A stretch of 64,000 nucleotides of DNA from UBA10324 sp038326325. Lineage in GTDB: Bacteria; Bacteroidota; Bacteroidia; Chitinophagales; UBA10324. The notes under the pieces were generated by a model, which saw nothing but the letters and a program-made list of their open reading frames with translations, ran no database searches and was not told the DNA's origin. Positions 42,987-52,092 of this stretch are shown piece by piece (the first letter of the stretch is position 1; every line of letters starts with the position of its first letter). Location: contig JBBQJW010000004.1 in NCBI GenBank assembly GCA_038326325.1, positions 62,001 through 126,000 of the forward strand, written 5' to 3'. A program made the position numbers and the translations under genes.

Positions 42987-45182
42987 CTATCTGAGAAACA
43001 ACATCTCTCTATACTTAGGCAACGACCACAGATCATCGCTAACAACTAACTCTAATTTATCAGCGTGATAGCGAATAGAATCGAAGTATGGTTTTACTTT
43101 TTCACAGTAGGCAATCGCTTTATCACGGGCGTGTTCTATTTCGTTCGCTTTCTTGCGCGCTTCAGTCATGTCATCCACTTCTTTAATTATTTCAGAGATA
43201 TGTTCTGCGATTTCATTCAGTAATTCTTTTTGCGCTTTCAAACTTTTTTCTTTTACTCCCATTGACTCAGCAGTTTGAATGGACTGTGCTAACTGTTGCT
43301 GATAGCGCATCGATGAAGGAACAATATAAGTGAGGGCAACTTCACCAATCATTCTACTTTCTATCTGAACCATCTTCATGTATTTTTCTAATTCAATTTC
43401 GTGACGGGCGTGAATTTCTTTTTCACTGAAAACTTTATTTTCAGTCATTACTTTAATAGCTTTTTCGGTTACATAAAAGTCAAGCGCGTAAGGAGTTGTT
43501 TTTACATTGTTAAGTCCACGCTTTTTCGCTTCTTTTTCCCACTCTTCGCTGTAATTATTTCCTTCGAAACAAATTCTTTTGCTGCTGCTGATGTCTTGCT
43601 GTAACACCGATAAGATTGCTGAGTCTTTCGATTCGCCCTTCTTAATTAATTCATCAACTCTGATTTTAAATTTCTTTAACTGGTCAGCCACAATTGTGTT
43701 AAGAACAATCATGGTAGAACTGCAATTTGCAGAGGAACCGACTGCTCTTACTTCGAATTTATTTCCTGTAAATGCGAAAGGTGATGTACGATTACGATCA
43801 GTATTATCCAACATCAAATCAGGAATCTTATTATGAATATCGAGTTTCAATAACTGATGATCCTGTTCATCTAAGTTTCCTTTTTTCACTCTCTTCTCTA
43901 CTTCATTTAAAACTTCAGTCAAATAACTTCCAATAAATACACTGATGATTGCCGGAGGTGCTTCATTCGCTCCCAAACGAAAATCATTCGCAGCACTTGC
44001 AATAGCTGCTCGAATCAAATCAGCATTTTCTTCAACGGCTTTAATTGTATTTACAAAAAAAGTAAGGAACATGAAATTCGTTTTCGGCGTGCGACCGGGA
44101 GCCAATAAATTTTTCCCTGTATCAGTAGCCATGCTCCAGTTATTGTGCTTACCCGAACCGTTGACTCCAGCGAAAGGTTTTTCGTGTAACAGTACCCGCA
44201 GCTTATGTCGGCGGGCAACTCTGTCCATCAAGTCCATAAGTAATTGATTGTGGTCAATGGCAATATTCACTTCTTCAAAAAACGGCGCGCACTCGAATTG
44301 AGATGGAGCGACTTCATTGTGTCTTGTCTTTAACGGAATACCAAGTTTGTAACATTCATTTTCGTAATCAACCATATAAGCTTGAACACGCTCTGGAATA
44401 GAGCCGAAATAATGATCTTCCAATTGTTGTCCCTTTGCAGAACTATGACCAAACAATGTTCGGCCCGAAGCTACCAAATCAGGCCGCGCTTCATACAATG
44501 CCTCATCTACTAAAAAATATTCCTGTTCCCAGCCAAGAGTGGGTGTAACACGAGTTACATTTTTATCAAAATAATGACAAACTTCAACTGCTGCAGTTTC
44601 TAATGCCTGAAGTGATTTTAGTAATGGCGCTTTATAATCCAAGGACTCGCCATTATACGAGACAAAAATTGTTGGAATGCAAAGTGTTTTACTATTTCCA
44701 GCATCCATTATAAAAGCAGGACTACTTGGGTCCCATGCGGAATATCCTCGCGCCTCGAATGTCACGCGCAAACCGCCACTCGGAAAACTTGATGCGTCCG
44801 GTTCTTGTTGCACCAAAGCGTTGCCATCAAAAATTTCCAACCCTTTTCCTGTTGTTGTTTGCTGAAAAAAAGCGTCGTGCTTTTCTGCAGTTGCTCCTGT
44901 TAAAGGTTGAAACCAGTGTGTATAATGTGTAACACCCCTACTAATTGCCCAAGCTTTCATGCCACTAGCAACCTGTTCAGCAGTTGCGCGATCAATCTTT
45001 GAGCCTGATTTAATGGCGAGCATTACATTTTCAAAAGCATCTTTTGAAAGGTAGGTTTTCATCACCTCCTCGGTAAAAACATTCATCGCATAGAAATCAG
45101 AAATCTTGTTTCCTGGTGATTCTATTTCAGCAATGTGGTTTTCAGAAACTTTATTAAGGGCTTGGAATCTTGTATTTGACAT
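42987..45182 (-). CDS. glnN: Glutamine synthetase type III
   Basis: A 731-residue GSIII from the ATG at 45180-45182 (MSNTRFQALNKV). The longer frame begins only at a TTG. Type III features are visible: the N-terminal FNVFTEEVMKTYL-like motif (YAMNVFTEEVMKTYLSKDAF), GATAEKHDAFF, GWEQEYFLVDE, and RHNEVAPSQFECAPFFEE with the catalytic His/Glu. HEKPFAGVNGSGKHNNWS and NRTSPFAFTGNKFEVRAVG complete the active site. It forms glutamine from glutamate, ammonia and ATP, the main nitrogen-assimilation step in this phylum. It is a single gene. The 176-base AT-rich upstream region contains no clear known box. Confidence 0.97.
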   Translation of the reverse strand: MSNTRFQALNKVSENHIAEIESPGNKISDFYAMNVFTEEVMKTYLSKDAFENVMLAIKSGSKIDRATAEQVASGMKAWAISRGVTHYTHWFQPLTGATAEKHDAFFQQTTTGKGLEIFDGNALVQQEPDASSFPSGGLRVTFEARGYSAWDPSSPAFIMDAGNSKTLCIPTIFVSYNGESLDYKAPLLKSLQALETAAVEVCHYFDKNVTRVTPTLGWEQEYFLVDEALYEARPDLVASGRTLFGHSSAKGQQLEDHYFGSIPERVQAYMVDYENECYKLGIPLKTRHNEVAPSQFECAPFFEEVNIAIDHNQLLMDLMDRVARRHKLRVLLHEKPFAGVNGSGKHNNWSMATDTGKNLLAPGRTPKTNFMFLTFFVNTIKAVEENADLIRAAIASAANDFRLGANEAPPAIISVFIGSYLTEVLNEVEKRVKKGNLDEQDHQLLKLDIHNKIPDLMLDNTDRNRTSPFAFTGNKFEVRAVGSSANCSSTMIVLNTIVADQLKKFKIRVDELIKKGESKDSAILSVLQQDISSSKRICFEGNNYSEEWEKEAKKRGLNNVKTTPYALDFYVTEKAIKVMTENKVFSEKEIHARHEIELEKYMKMVQIESRMIGEVALTYIVPSSMRYQQQLAQSIQTAESMGVKEKSLKAQKELLNEIAEHISEIIKEVDDMTEARKKANEIEHARDKAIAYCEKVKPYFDSIRYHADKLELVVSDDLWSLPKYREMLFLR

Positions 45183-45358
45183 GCAATTGATTTTATGCAG
45201 CAAACTTAATATCAACTTTAAATTTTCATAAATATTTTTTGATTATTTTTTATTAAAACAATGTTTTAGCCATAAATCGTAAAATATTTTTTACATATTT
45301 TAGTTAAAATGTAAAATTATTTCATCATAGTTCAATAATTATTCAAATTAAATTTTAA

Positions 45359-46615
45359 TTAATGTTTAAATACTTTCTTTATCAATCCGGTTGGAATCAA
45401 ACTAATTACAGCAAGGGCTAAAAAGAAAGTACCTGAACTTTTATAACGAGATAAGGCTCCCAAGTTGGGTACAATCATTCCTAATAAAATATAAACGGAA
45501 ATAGTATAGCCGATTGATAAGTAAAATAAATGTGGAAACACTTTTCTTTTTATAACTGAATAAATAATCAAAAATATCAGCGAGAAAAAAAGTAACCAGT
45601 CTTGAAGTCCAATAAATATTTGATAACCATTTTTTGCATTCCAAATAAATGGTTGAAGAAAAGAATGCACAAAAGCATGAGGAATTAATTGCATAAAAGA
45701 AATTGCATCTGGATGAAGTTGAGGTAATGGAATAGAATTTTCGCTTACGGTTAGAGATGCGAAAGCATTTTTCCACCACACAATCTTATCAACAGGTGAA
45801 ATTCCGCCAACAACAGAACTGACGAGCAACACAATAAAAAAAAATACAAAAAATGAAATTGAATAATAAATCAGTAGATTTTTTTTCTTATTTCTGAAAA
45901 TTAAATAGACTGCAATCAATGGAATTAGAATAAGCAAAATATAGGAACGAACTATATATAAAAGAATAATTGAGATTAAAACCAGAAATATTTTCGAAAA
46001 CAAAAATTCCTCATTTTGTTTTAACGAATAAAACAGCATCCCGATTCCAAGTAATGACAAACCATCTTTATGAATACCGGAAGTCCAGAAAACAACAGAA
46101 GGAATAAAAATCAAAGCAGACAACAATAAAATTGATTTCTCTTTCAGTTCATCTTTGAAAGCACGATAAAGAAAAACGCATCCGGCAAATGAAAGAATAT
46201 TATAAAACACAACATGCACATTATAGTAGCATCCTGAAATCAAAGCCACTAAAGCATGGAACCGGATAATTAAATAATAACTTTCATCTCCATAAGGAAT
46301 GCTATTATGGGTCCATCTTTCTATACCTGAATATGATGGATAATGACAGGGCAAAAAAACTAATTTAAAGTAAGTTGTAAATCCGAAATTGGGGAATGTA
46401 TTATAGACCCTTATTCCTTGTTTGAAGCTATAAAAAGTATCAGCTCCGCTATAACTTAAACTATGTATGTAGCCATATAATATTCCCACTAAAACTTTGA
46501 ATAGAAAAATGCCACACCACCATTTAATTTTTATGTCTGATGTTTTAAAAAATTTCATTCTGCTCATACAAAAGCAGACAAGAGCAGAATAAAAAAATAC
46601 GAGTAGCCACTGCAT
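45359..46615 (-). CDS. Polytopic membrane protein, glycosyltransferase-like
   Basis: A 418-residue inner-membrane protein with about ten to eleven hydrophobic helices, begun at the ATG at 46613-46615 (MQWLLVFFYSALVCF). A hydrophilic loop between helices has SYSGADTFYSFKQG and a longer one PYGDESYYLIIRFHALVALISG. Mid-protein IPSVVFWTSGIHKDGL is a hallmark seen in Bacteroidota surface-polysaccharide membrane proteins (GT-C or Wzy-like). Polymerase or lipid-linked glycosyltransferase are the best guesses. It follows the lpx cluster by ~50 bases on the same strand. Confidence 0.75.
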   Translation of the reverse strand: MQWLLVFFYSALVCFCMSRMKFFKTSDIKIKWWCGIFLFKVLVGILYGYIHSLSYSGADTFYSFKQGIRVYNTFPNFGFTTYFKLVFLPCHYPSYSGIERWTHNSIPYGDESYYLIIRFHALVALISGCYYNVHVVFYNILSFAGCVFLYRAFKDELKEKSILLLSALIFIPSVVFWTSGIHKDGLSLLGIGMLFYSLKQNEEFLFSKIFLVLISIILLYIVRSYILLILIPLIAVYLIFRNKKKNLLIYYSISFFVFFFIVLLVSSVVGGISPVDKIVWWKNAFASLTVSENSIPLPQLHPDAISFMQLIPHAFVHSFLQPFIWNAKNGYQIFIGLQDWLLFFSLIFLIIYSVIKRKVFPHLFYLSIGYTISVYILLGMIVPNLGALSRYKSSGTFFLALAVISLIPTGLIKKVFKH

Positions 46616-46666
46616 GATGGTCAAAGATGAAAAAGAAATGAGCTTATCAAAAACGAATTCGATTGA

Positions 46667-47284
46667 TTACTTATAATTGGCGATAAGGATTTTTTCGTCG
46701 CAGTTTTCAAATTCCCTTTCGATGTTTGAAGCAATAATCACAATCCGGTTTTCAGAATATTGCTGCATTAGGTTCTTCCACCACTGCACACCTTGTTCAT
46801 CTAAATTGGTAGTGGGTTCATCCAACAATAAAACAGGTGTATCAGATAAAATGGCGAGCATCAATTTTGCCCGCTGTTTCATGCCCGAGGAATAATGTTT
46901 GATTTGTCGCAACGATGATTTTCCGAATCCACTTAATTCAAGAATGGATGAAAAGGAAAGTTGTTCTTTAAATTTTTTGAAGCCGGAATGAAACTGTAAC
47001 AGTTCCTGCAAAGTCATTTCTTCCGGCAATTCGAGATAAGGAGAAGCAATGGTAATATGCTGATAAAAATTTTCAAGTTCAATATTGTTTTCCTGTTCCT
47101 TATAAAATATTTCTCCTTGAGATGGAATAATATTTCCGGCTATCACCTGTAACAGTGTTGACTTGCCGCTCCCATTATTCCCAAGTATCGCATAAGATTT
47201 ACCTGATTGAAAAGTGTAATCGAGATTACGGAATATCCACTCGTAATTAAATCGTTTGCCTGTTGCCTTAAGAGAAATCTTCAT
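46667..47284 (-). CDS. ABC transporter ATP-binding protein
   Basis: A 205-residue stand-alone ATPase, ATG start at 47282-47284 (MKISLKATGKRF). Walker A is GNNGSGKST, the signature HYSSGMKQR replaces LSGGQ-type LSxG, Walker B is PVLLLDEPTTNLDEQG, and the switch region is IVIIASN. The DEPTTNLD and SSGMKQR segments are as in CcmA-type and LolD-like subunits. The usual H-loop His appears replaced by Asn in ASNIE. It overlaps the end of lpxA by 17 bases and is the last gene of the lpx cluster. Its membrane partner is not adjacent. Confidence 0.88.
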   Translation of the reverse strand: MKISLKATGKRFNYEWIFRNLDYTFQSGKSYAILGNNGSGKSTLLQVIAGNIIPSQGEIFYKEQENNIELENFYQHITIASPYLELPEEMTLQELLQFHSGFKKFKEQLSFSSILELSGFGKSSLRQIKHYSSGMKQRAKLMLAILSDTPVLLLDEPTTNLDEQGVQWWKNLMQQYSENRIVIIASNIEREFENCDEKILIANYK

Positions 47285-48068
47285 GCGCAACAGAATCGTA
47301 GCCCTTGATAATTCCTTTTTCGGAGCCGCGAATAAACTGAATAATTGAATCGCGCTCAGGTGATGATTGAAATTTTTCTTCTAATGCTTCCAATGCGCGC
47401 GATACATTATCGTGTTCAACAAAAATCACTCTGTATATATTGTGTATCTCGTTAATTGATTCCTGAGTATATCCTCTTCTTTTTAAACCAACTGAATTTA
47501 CACCGGCATAAGAAAGTGGTTCACGGGCTGCTTTAATAAATGGTGGAACATCTTTTCGCACTAAACTTCCGCCAGTGATAAAAGATTGTGTTCCGATTTT
47601 TAAAAACTGCTGAACGGCAGAAACTCCGCCGATATTTACGAAATCTTCAATGATGATATGTCCGGCGAGATTCACATTGTTGGCAAGAATAACATTGTTG
47701 CCAATGATGCAATCATGTGCCACATGAGAGTAAGCCATTAGTAAACAATTATTTCCAATTTGTGTTTTGTTGCTCCACTTTGTTCCGCGATTGACTGTTA
47801 CACATTCACGAATAATAGTATTGTCGCCGATTATTGTAATAGTATCTTCTCCTTCAAATTTTAAATCCTGAGGTTCGCCACTGATAACTGCACCGGGAAA
47901 TATTTTACAATTTTTGCCAATACGCGCACCATCCATTATCGTTGAATTCGGACCAATCCATGTGCCTTCTTCCACTTCGCAATTTGCTGCAATGGTTGTG
48001 AATGGTTCAATGGTTACATTGTTTCCAATCTTTGCCTTCGGGTGTATATAAGCGAGGTTCGATATCAT
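47268..48068 (-). CDS. lpxA: UDP-N-acetylglucosamine acyltransferase LpxA
   Basis: A 266-residue left-handed beta-helix protein that transfers a 3-hydroxyacyl chain from ACP to UDP-GlcNAc in lipid A synthesis. Hexapeptide repeats span residues 1-190; the catalytic His is in MAYSHVAHDCIIG; the C-terminal domain has NSVGLKRRGYTQESINEIHNIYR. It is the canonical family member by comparison with the paralogue at 20539-21300. It follows lpxC-fabZ and lpxD and is co-translated with the ABC ATPase. Confidence 0.95.
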   Translation of the reverse strand: MISNLAYIHPKAKIGNNVTIEPFTTIAANCEVEEGTWIGPNSTIMDGARIGKNCKIFPGAVISGEPQDLKFEGEDTITIIGDNTIIRECVTVNRGTKWSNKTQIGNNCLLMAYSHVAHDCIIGNNVILANNVNLAGHIIIEDFVNIGGVSAVQQFLKIGTQSFITGGSLVRKDVPPFIKAAREPLSYAGVNSVGLKRRGYTQESINEIHNIYRVIFVEHDNVSRALEALEEKFQSSPERDSIIQFIRGSEKGIIKGYDSVAHEDFS

Positions 48069-48142
48069 TTAGTGGGTTCGCTTTTATTGAATGTTTTTAA
48101 AATTTTGCTTTCAGACTTTGATAAAATGATTTTGGTTGCACA

Positions 48143-49543
48143 CTACAAAGGTTGCTTGCGAACAATTTGCGCAACAAGGTCTGCCTCAGTTACTATTTTA
48201 TTTCCGACATAAATTTTTCCATGCATTTCGCAAATGCCGCGACGGATTGGTGAGAGTAATTCGAGTTTCATAATTAAAGTATCACCCGGAATTACTTTGC
48301 TTTTGAATCTTGCATTATCAATTTTCAGAAAATAAGTATCCCAGTTTTCAGGATCGTTTACAGTGTTGAGAACAAGTATTCCACCAGTTTGGGCCATTGC
48401 TTCAATCTGTAACACTCCTGGCATTACAGGGTTTCCGGGAAAGTGTCCCTGAAAAAAATATTCGTTGAAGGTGACATTTTTAACCCCGACAACATACTGA
48501 TCATTGAGTTCAATAATTTTGTCAACCAACAGGAATGGATACTTGTGTGGCAATGCGCGTTCAATCTGCCGGATATCATAAACCGGTGGAGTGTTCGGGT
48601 CGTAGAAAGGAGCCATCTTTCCGTTTTTCATTTCTTTAATCATTGTCTTTATCTTTTTTGCAAAAGCAACATTTGTTGAGTGACCGGGACGCGAACCTGT
48701 AATGTGCGCCATCACCGGAGAACCGATGAGCGCAAGGTCGCCAACCACATCTAACAATTTATGCCTTGCAGGTTCATTATCGTATCGAAGTTCAGTATTG
48801 TTTAAGTAACCTTCGCTGTTCACCTTCACATCATCGCGGTCGAAGAGTTTATTCAGTTTGGCAAGTGTATCAGCATCGGGTTTTTTCTCTACCACTACAA
48901 TTGCATTATCCAGATCGCCACCCTTTATGAGATTGTTTTTTACAAGCCCTTCAATTTCGTGAAGAAAGCAAAAAGTTCTTGCACCACCAATTTCAGTATT
49001 AAATTCTGAAATATTTTTCATCGAAGCGTGTTGCCTTCCCAACACATTCGAATCGTAATCAATCATCACACTTACTTCGTAATCATCGGCGGGTGTGGCT
49101 TTCATCTCTACATTTTTTTCTTTATCAAAATGAGAAATGTTTGCCGGTAATTTTATGTAGTTGCGAATAGCATCCTGTTCTACAATCCTTGAAGAGAATA
49201 ATGCTTCGATGAACGCAGAAGAGCTTCCATCCATAATTGGAATTTCAGGTCCTGAAACTTCCATTAAAATATTATCGAGCTGCGCACCCACAAGCGCTGC
49301 GAGAACATGTTCGATGGTGTGAACTTTTACTCCATTTCGGGCGATAGTTGTTCCACGCGAAGTATCCACAACAAAATCAACATCAGCTTTAATAGTATTA
49401 TCGCCAGGAAGATCTGTGCGCTGAAAAATAAATCCTGTATTGGGTGCAGCGGGTTTAAAAGTGATGGTTGCAGGCACACCTGTATGCAATCCTTTTCCGG
49501 AAAGTGTAACGGATTTACTTATGGTGCGTTGCTTTACAATCAT
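48143..49543 (-). CDS. lpxC/fabZ: LpxC-FabZ bifunctional protein
   Basis: A 466-residue fusion found in Bacteroidota. The N-terminal ~310 residues are LpxC, the zinc deacetylase that commits lipid A synthesis: VHTIEHVLAALVGAQLDN holds one metal His, HKLLDVVGDLALIG another with Asp, and ITGSRPGHSTN the catalytic His. The C-terminal ~145 residues are FabZ, the 3-hydroxyacyl-ACP dehydratase: LPHKYPFLLVDKI, HFPGNPVMPGVLQIEAMAQTGG. Fusion links lipid A and fatty acid flux. It starts 2 bases before the stop region of lpxD and is clearly co-transcribed. Confidence 0.96.
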   Translation of the reverse strand: MIVKQRTISKSVTLSGKGLHTGVPATITFKPAAPNTGFIFQRTDLPGDNTIKADVDFVVDTSRGTTIARNGVKVHTIEHVLAALVGAQLDNILMEVSGPEIPIMDGSSSAFIEALFSSRIVEQDAIRNYIKLPANISHFDKEKNVEMKATPADDYEVSVMIDYDSNVLGRQHASMKNISEFNTEIGGARTFCFLHEIEGLVKNNLIKGGDLDNAIVVVEKKPDADTLAKLNKLFDRDDVKVNSEGYLNNTELRYDNEPARHKLLDVVGDLALIGSPVMAHITGSRPGHSTNVAFAKKIKTMIKEMKNGKMAPFYDPNTPPVYDIRQIERALPHKYPFLLVDKIIELNDQYVVGVKNVTFNEYFFQGHFPGNPVMPGVLQIEAMAQTGGILVLNTVNDPENWDTYFLKIDNARFKSKVIPGDTLIMKLELLSPIRRGICEMHGKIYVGNKIVTEADLVAQIVRKQPL

Positions 49544-49545
49544 TC

Positions 49546-50592
49546 CTATTTGGTGCTGTTCTGTTTTAAAATTTCCAATTCTTTTTCGAGCTGGTCTAAT
49601 TTTAAACGCAGCGAAGGTAAGTGACGAAACACAACTTGTGACCTTAATGATTCAGTATAGTCAAACGCGGGAGAACCGGTAAATGCTTTGCCGGGAACTT
49701 CAATACTTTTTGAAACTCCACTTTGGGCGTTTATTCGAGTGCGATCGGCGATTGTAATGTGACCTACAAAACCAACTTGTCCGCCAATCATGCAATTTTT
49801 TCCAATCTTGGTGGAACCCGATACGCCTGTTTGCGCGGCTATTACAGTGTTCTCGCCAATCTCAACATTGTGTGCGATCTGAACGAGATTATCGAGCTTC
49901 ACTCCGCAGCGAATAATTGTACTTCCTAAAGTTGCTCGGTCAATTGTTGAGTTTGCTCCAATTTCCACATCATCTTCAATTATCACATTTCCGAGTTGCG
50001 GAATTTTCATGTACGAACCATCAGTCAATGGCGCATGACCAAAACCATCGGAACCAATCACCACACCCGAATGAATGACGCAATCGTTTCCAATTTTTGT
50101 TTCAGCGTAAATTTTCACTCCAGAATAAATAATCGTTCGCGATTTTATTTCACATCGGTCGCCGATAGTCGTGTTTGGAAAAATTTTCACTCCATCGTGT
50201 ATCACTGTTTCCTCGCCGATGTAAGCGAAGGCACCAATATATACATCCTTACCAATTTTAGCTGATAAAGAAATAAAACTCGGTTGCTCCATTCCTGTTT
50301 TATCAGTGAGAGCAGTACTGAATTTTTGCATCACAAAAGCGAAAGCTGCGTAAGGTTCCTCTACCCGAATGATTGCCTGTAAATTTTTATTTTCAATCTT
50401 AACTGAATCACCAACCAATAATGCTGATGCTTTTGTAGTGGATACCTGCTCCGTATATTTCGGATTGGCGATGAATGTAACAGCGCCAACCTGCGCATCT
50501 TCAATACGAGCAGGATGAGTAATTATAGTTTCAGGATTTCCTTCGAGGCGACCGTTGAGCAAACGGCATATTTCCCCGGCTGTAAAATTCAT
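49546..50592 (-). CDS. lpxD: UDP-3-O-acylglucosamine N-acyltransferase LpxD
   Basis: A 348-residue LpxD, adding the N-linked 3-hydroxyacyl chain to lipid A precursors. The N-terminal uridine-binding domain starts MNFTAGEICRLLNGRLEG. The beta-helix domain has VIGSDGFGHAP, the catalytic His in VQIAHNVEIG, and GGQVGFVGHITI. The C-terminal helix ends LEKELEILKQN. It is first in the lpxD-lpxC/fabZ-lpxA order on the minus strand. The upstream region is an accessory scar with an IS remnant. Confidence 0.95.
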   Translation of the reverse strand: MNFTAGEICRLLNGRLEGNPETIITHPARIEDAQVGAVTFIANPKYTEQVSTTKASALLVGDSVKIENKNLQAIIRVEEPYAAFAFVMQKFSTALTDKTGMEQPSFISLSAKIGKDVYIGAFAYIGEETVIHDGVKIFPNTTIGDRCEIKSRTIIYSGVKIYAETKIGNDCVIHSGVVIGSDGFGHAPLTDGSYMKIPQLGNVIIEDDVEIGANSTIDRATLGSTIIRCGVKLDNLVQIAHNVEIGENTVIAAQTGVSGSTKIGKNCMIGGQVGFVGHITIADRTRINAQSGVSKSIEVPGKAFTGSPAFDYTESLRSQVVFRHLPSLRLKLDQLEKELEILKQNSTK

Positions 50593-50745
50593 GGCGCTAA
50601 AATAATTTTTTATAGGGAATATCTGATATTCAAATCCTCTTCGAGAGAAGTGAAGGGATAAAAAAATTATATGGGGGTTTGTTTTTTTGAAAAAATCATC
50701 GCGCTTCCCTTTAGACTTGCTACATGATTTTTTTATTGAGTTAGC

Positions 50746-50771
50746 GGTGTCATTCTAAGTTTATCGAAGAA
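50746..50771. repeat. Diverged copy of the GTCATGCTGAG-type repeat
   Basis: TGTCATTCTAAGTTTATCG then AAGAA, about 19 of 24 positions like the copy at 39949-39972. It lies in the gap before lpxD, just outside the IS remnant. Confidence 0.45.
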
Positions 50772-50850
50772 ACAACAAAAGAGATTTCCGTTGCAATCGA
50801 TAACCCGAAGCAACACTATTTCCTTTGCGTATTTTCATTTTAATATTGTA

Positions 50851-51247
50851 GACCTCTTGCATAAATCAAGGGAGTTCAAAATTATAAATGCCTACAATGA
50901 GATTTGCGCGCAGCTTCGCTGATGCCATAATCTCCACTGAAATGGAACATCTTTCGATACTCCCGAAGATACATCAGTGTCATTAGTAGCTGGTCTTCTA
51001 TATACAGTTTAGGTGGTCTTCGTCGGAGGGATGTTTGCGCATATCTTGATGATGAGCTTTTACAGCTTTGACCATCTCGCAAATGTTTTTCGCTTTATTG
51101 CTGTCCTGCGTTTAAACAGTTCAGGTTTTATTTCTTTGAGTTACTTCCCAATACATACCGCAACTTTATTGCTGTTACACTTCTCTTTCAAATTTTGTTT
51201 TCCTTTATCTTTCAACCATTTGTATGCTTATTTATGCAAAAGGTCTA
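50851..51247 (-). mobile_element. Internally deleted IS5-type element (397 bp)
   Basis: Terminal inverted repeats TAGACCTCTTGCATAAAT (50851-50868) and ATTTATGCAAAAGGTCTA (51230-51247) match in 17 of 18 positions. Both ends are flanked by TTG, a possible 3-bp target duplication. Inside, the minus strand carries the N-terminal third of an IS5-family transposase in pieces: ELFKRRTAIKRKTF, then EMVKAVKAHHQDMRKHPS, then RRRPPKLYIEDQLLMTL and MYLREYRKMFHFSGDYGISEAA, in three frames. The catalytic part is deleted. It is a non-autonomous, MITE-like remnant. Confidence 0.75.
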
Positions 51248-51464
51248 TTGCAGTTGCAATTACTCTTGCCGCTGGGTCTTTACTTTTTTATTTTAAAAAG
51301 AGTGGAATTACTAATTAACTAAATTTTTTTCTCAGTACACCGCGGCTTGCATCCGGGTAGTACGAAATATTTCAACATACAGTCCGCCTTGTGCAATCAA
51401 TAACCTAAATTACAGTTGAGACCGTCATTTCCTTTTGTAAACCCATCTACGCTACAAGAATCTT

Positions 51465-51532
51465 GCAAATGCCTTGCTCTTCGTCAGCAACTGCACATGC
51501 ATTTCCAAACCAATAACCGCTTCGTATTTATC
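51465..51532 (-). pseudogene. Decayed 5' fragment of gatB
   Basis: The minus strand reads DKYEAVIGLEMHVQLLTKS then KAF, strongly like the N-terminus of the glutamyl/aspartyl-tRNA amidotransferase B subunit, which typically reads YEAVIGLEVHVQLLTKSKAF. The codon where the start ATG is expected is TAG, and the similarity stops after about 22 residues. No further gatB sequence is visible in the window. It is probably a fragment left by rearrangement near the IS remnant. The surrounding 51248-51464 holds nothing else I recognise. Confidence 0.55.
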
Positions 51533-51555
51533 CTAGTGACTCATTAATATTTATT

Positions 51556-52080
51556 TTATTTTTTCTTACCACCAATTTTAAAACCAATTGGTTTTCTTGG
51601 TTTTGGTTTTTCAATTTGAGGTTTTGAAGTAAGGTATTCAATTATCTCGTTAATGTTTTCAATCTTCTTATTGAATTTAGATTCGAGTTCGTCAATTCTC
51701 TTATTCAGCAATGCAAAATCATTATTGTATTGCTTTAGGAGAATGAAAGCGCGAACAATAGAAATATTTACATTGATTGCAGTGTCGCTGCGCAGTGCAC
51801 TTGAGAGCATTGTAATGCCATGTTCAGTAAATGCGTAAGGTAATTTTTGTGTGCCTCCACGCTTTTCCGTTTTTGATGTCACAATTTGTGACATCAAAAC
51901 TTTGAACTCTTCGGGATTGAGTTGAAACATAAAACCAAATGGGAATCGCTTAATATTTCTTTTAACCGCCTGAACAAGCACTCTTGTCTGTACTCCATAC
52001 ATTTCTGCCAAATGAAAATCAAGCATAACTTTCTGTCCACGAATAATAAAAATCTTCTTTTGAATAATTACAAGTTCCAT
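51556..52080 (-). CDS. ORF6N-domain DNA-binding protein
   Basis: A 174-residue protein with an ORF6N domain at the N-terminus: IFIIRGQKVMLDFHLAEMYGVQTRVLVQAVKRN, then FPFGFMFQLNPEEF and LPYAFTEHGITMLSSALRSD. A coiled-coil segment (NKRIDELESKFNKKIENINE) and a basic tail KPRKPIGFKIGGKKK follow. ORF6N domains come from phage and mobile-element genes and probably bind DNA. Copies are scattered in Bacteroidota. It sits between a decayed IS/gatB scar and alaS, in keeping with mobile origin. Confidence 0.9.
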   Translation of the reverse strand: MELVIIQKKIFIIRGQKVMLDFHLAEMYGVQTRVLVQAVKRNIKRFPFGFMFQLNPEEFKVLMSQIVTSKTEKRGGTQKLPYAFTEHGITMLSSALRSDTAINVNISIVRAFILLKQYNNDFALLNKRIDELESKFNKKIENINEIIEYLTSKPQIEKPKPRKPIGFKIGGKKK

Positions 52081-52092
52081 TCTTGAAACACT

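Noticed and set aside
51013..51318. A 101-codon plus-strand frame in the scar before lpxD
   Set aside because: It is antisense to the recognisable IS5-type transposase pieces and crosses the element's end.
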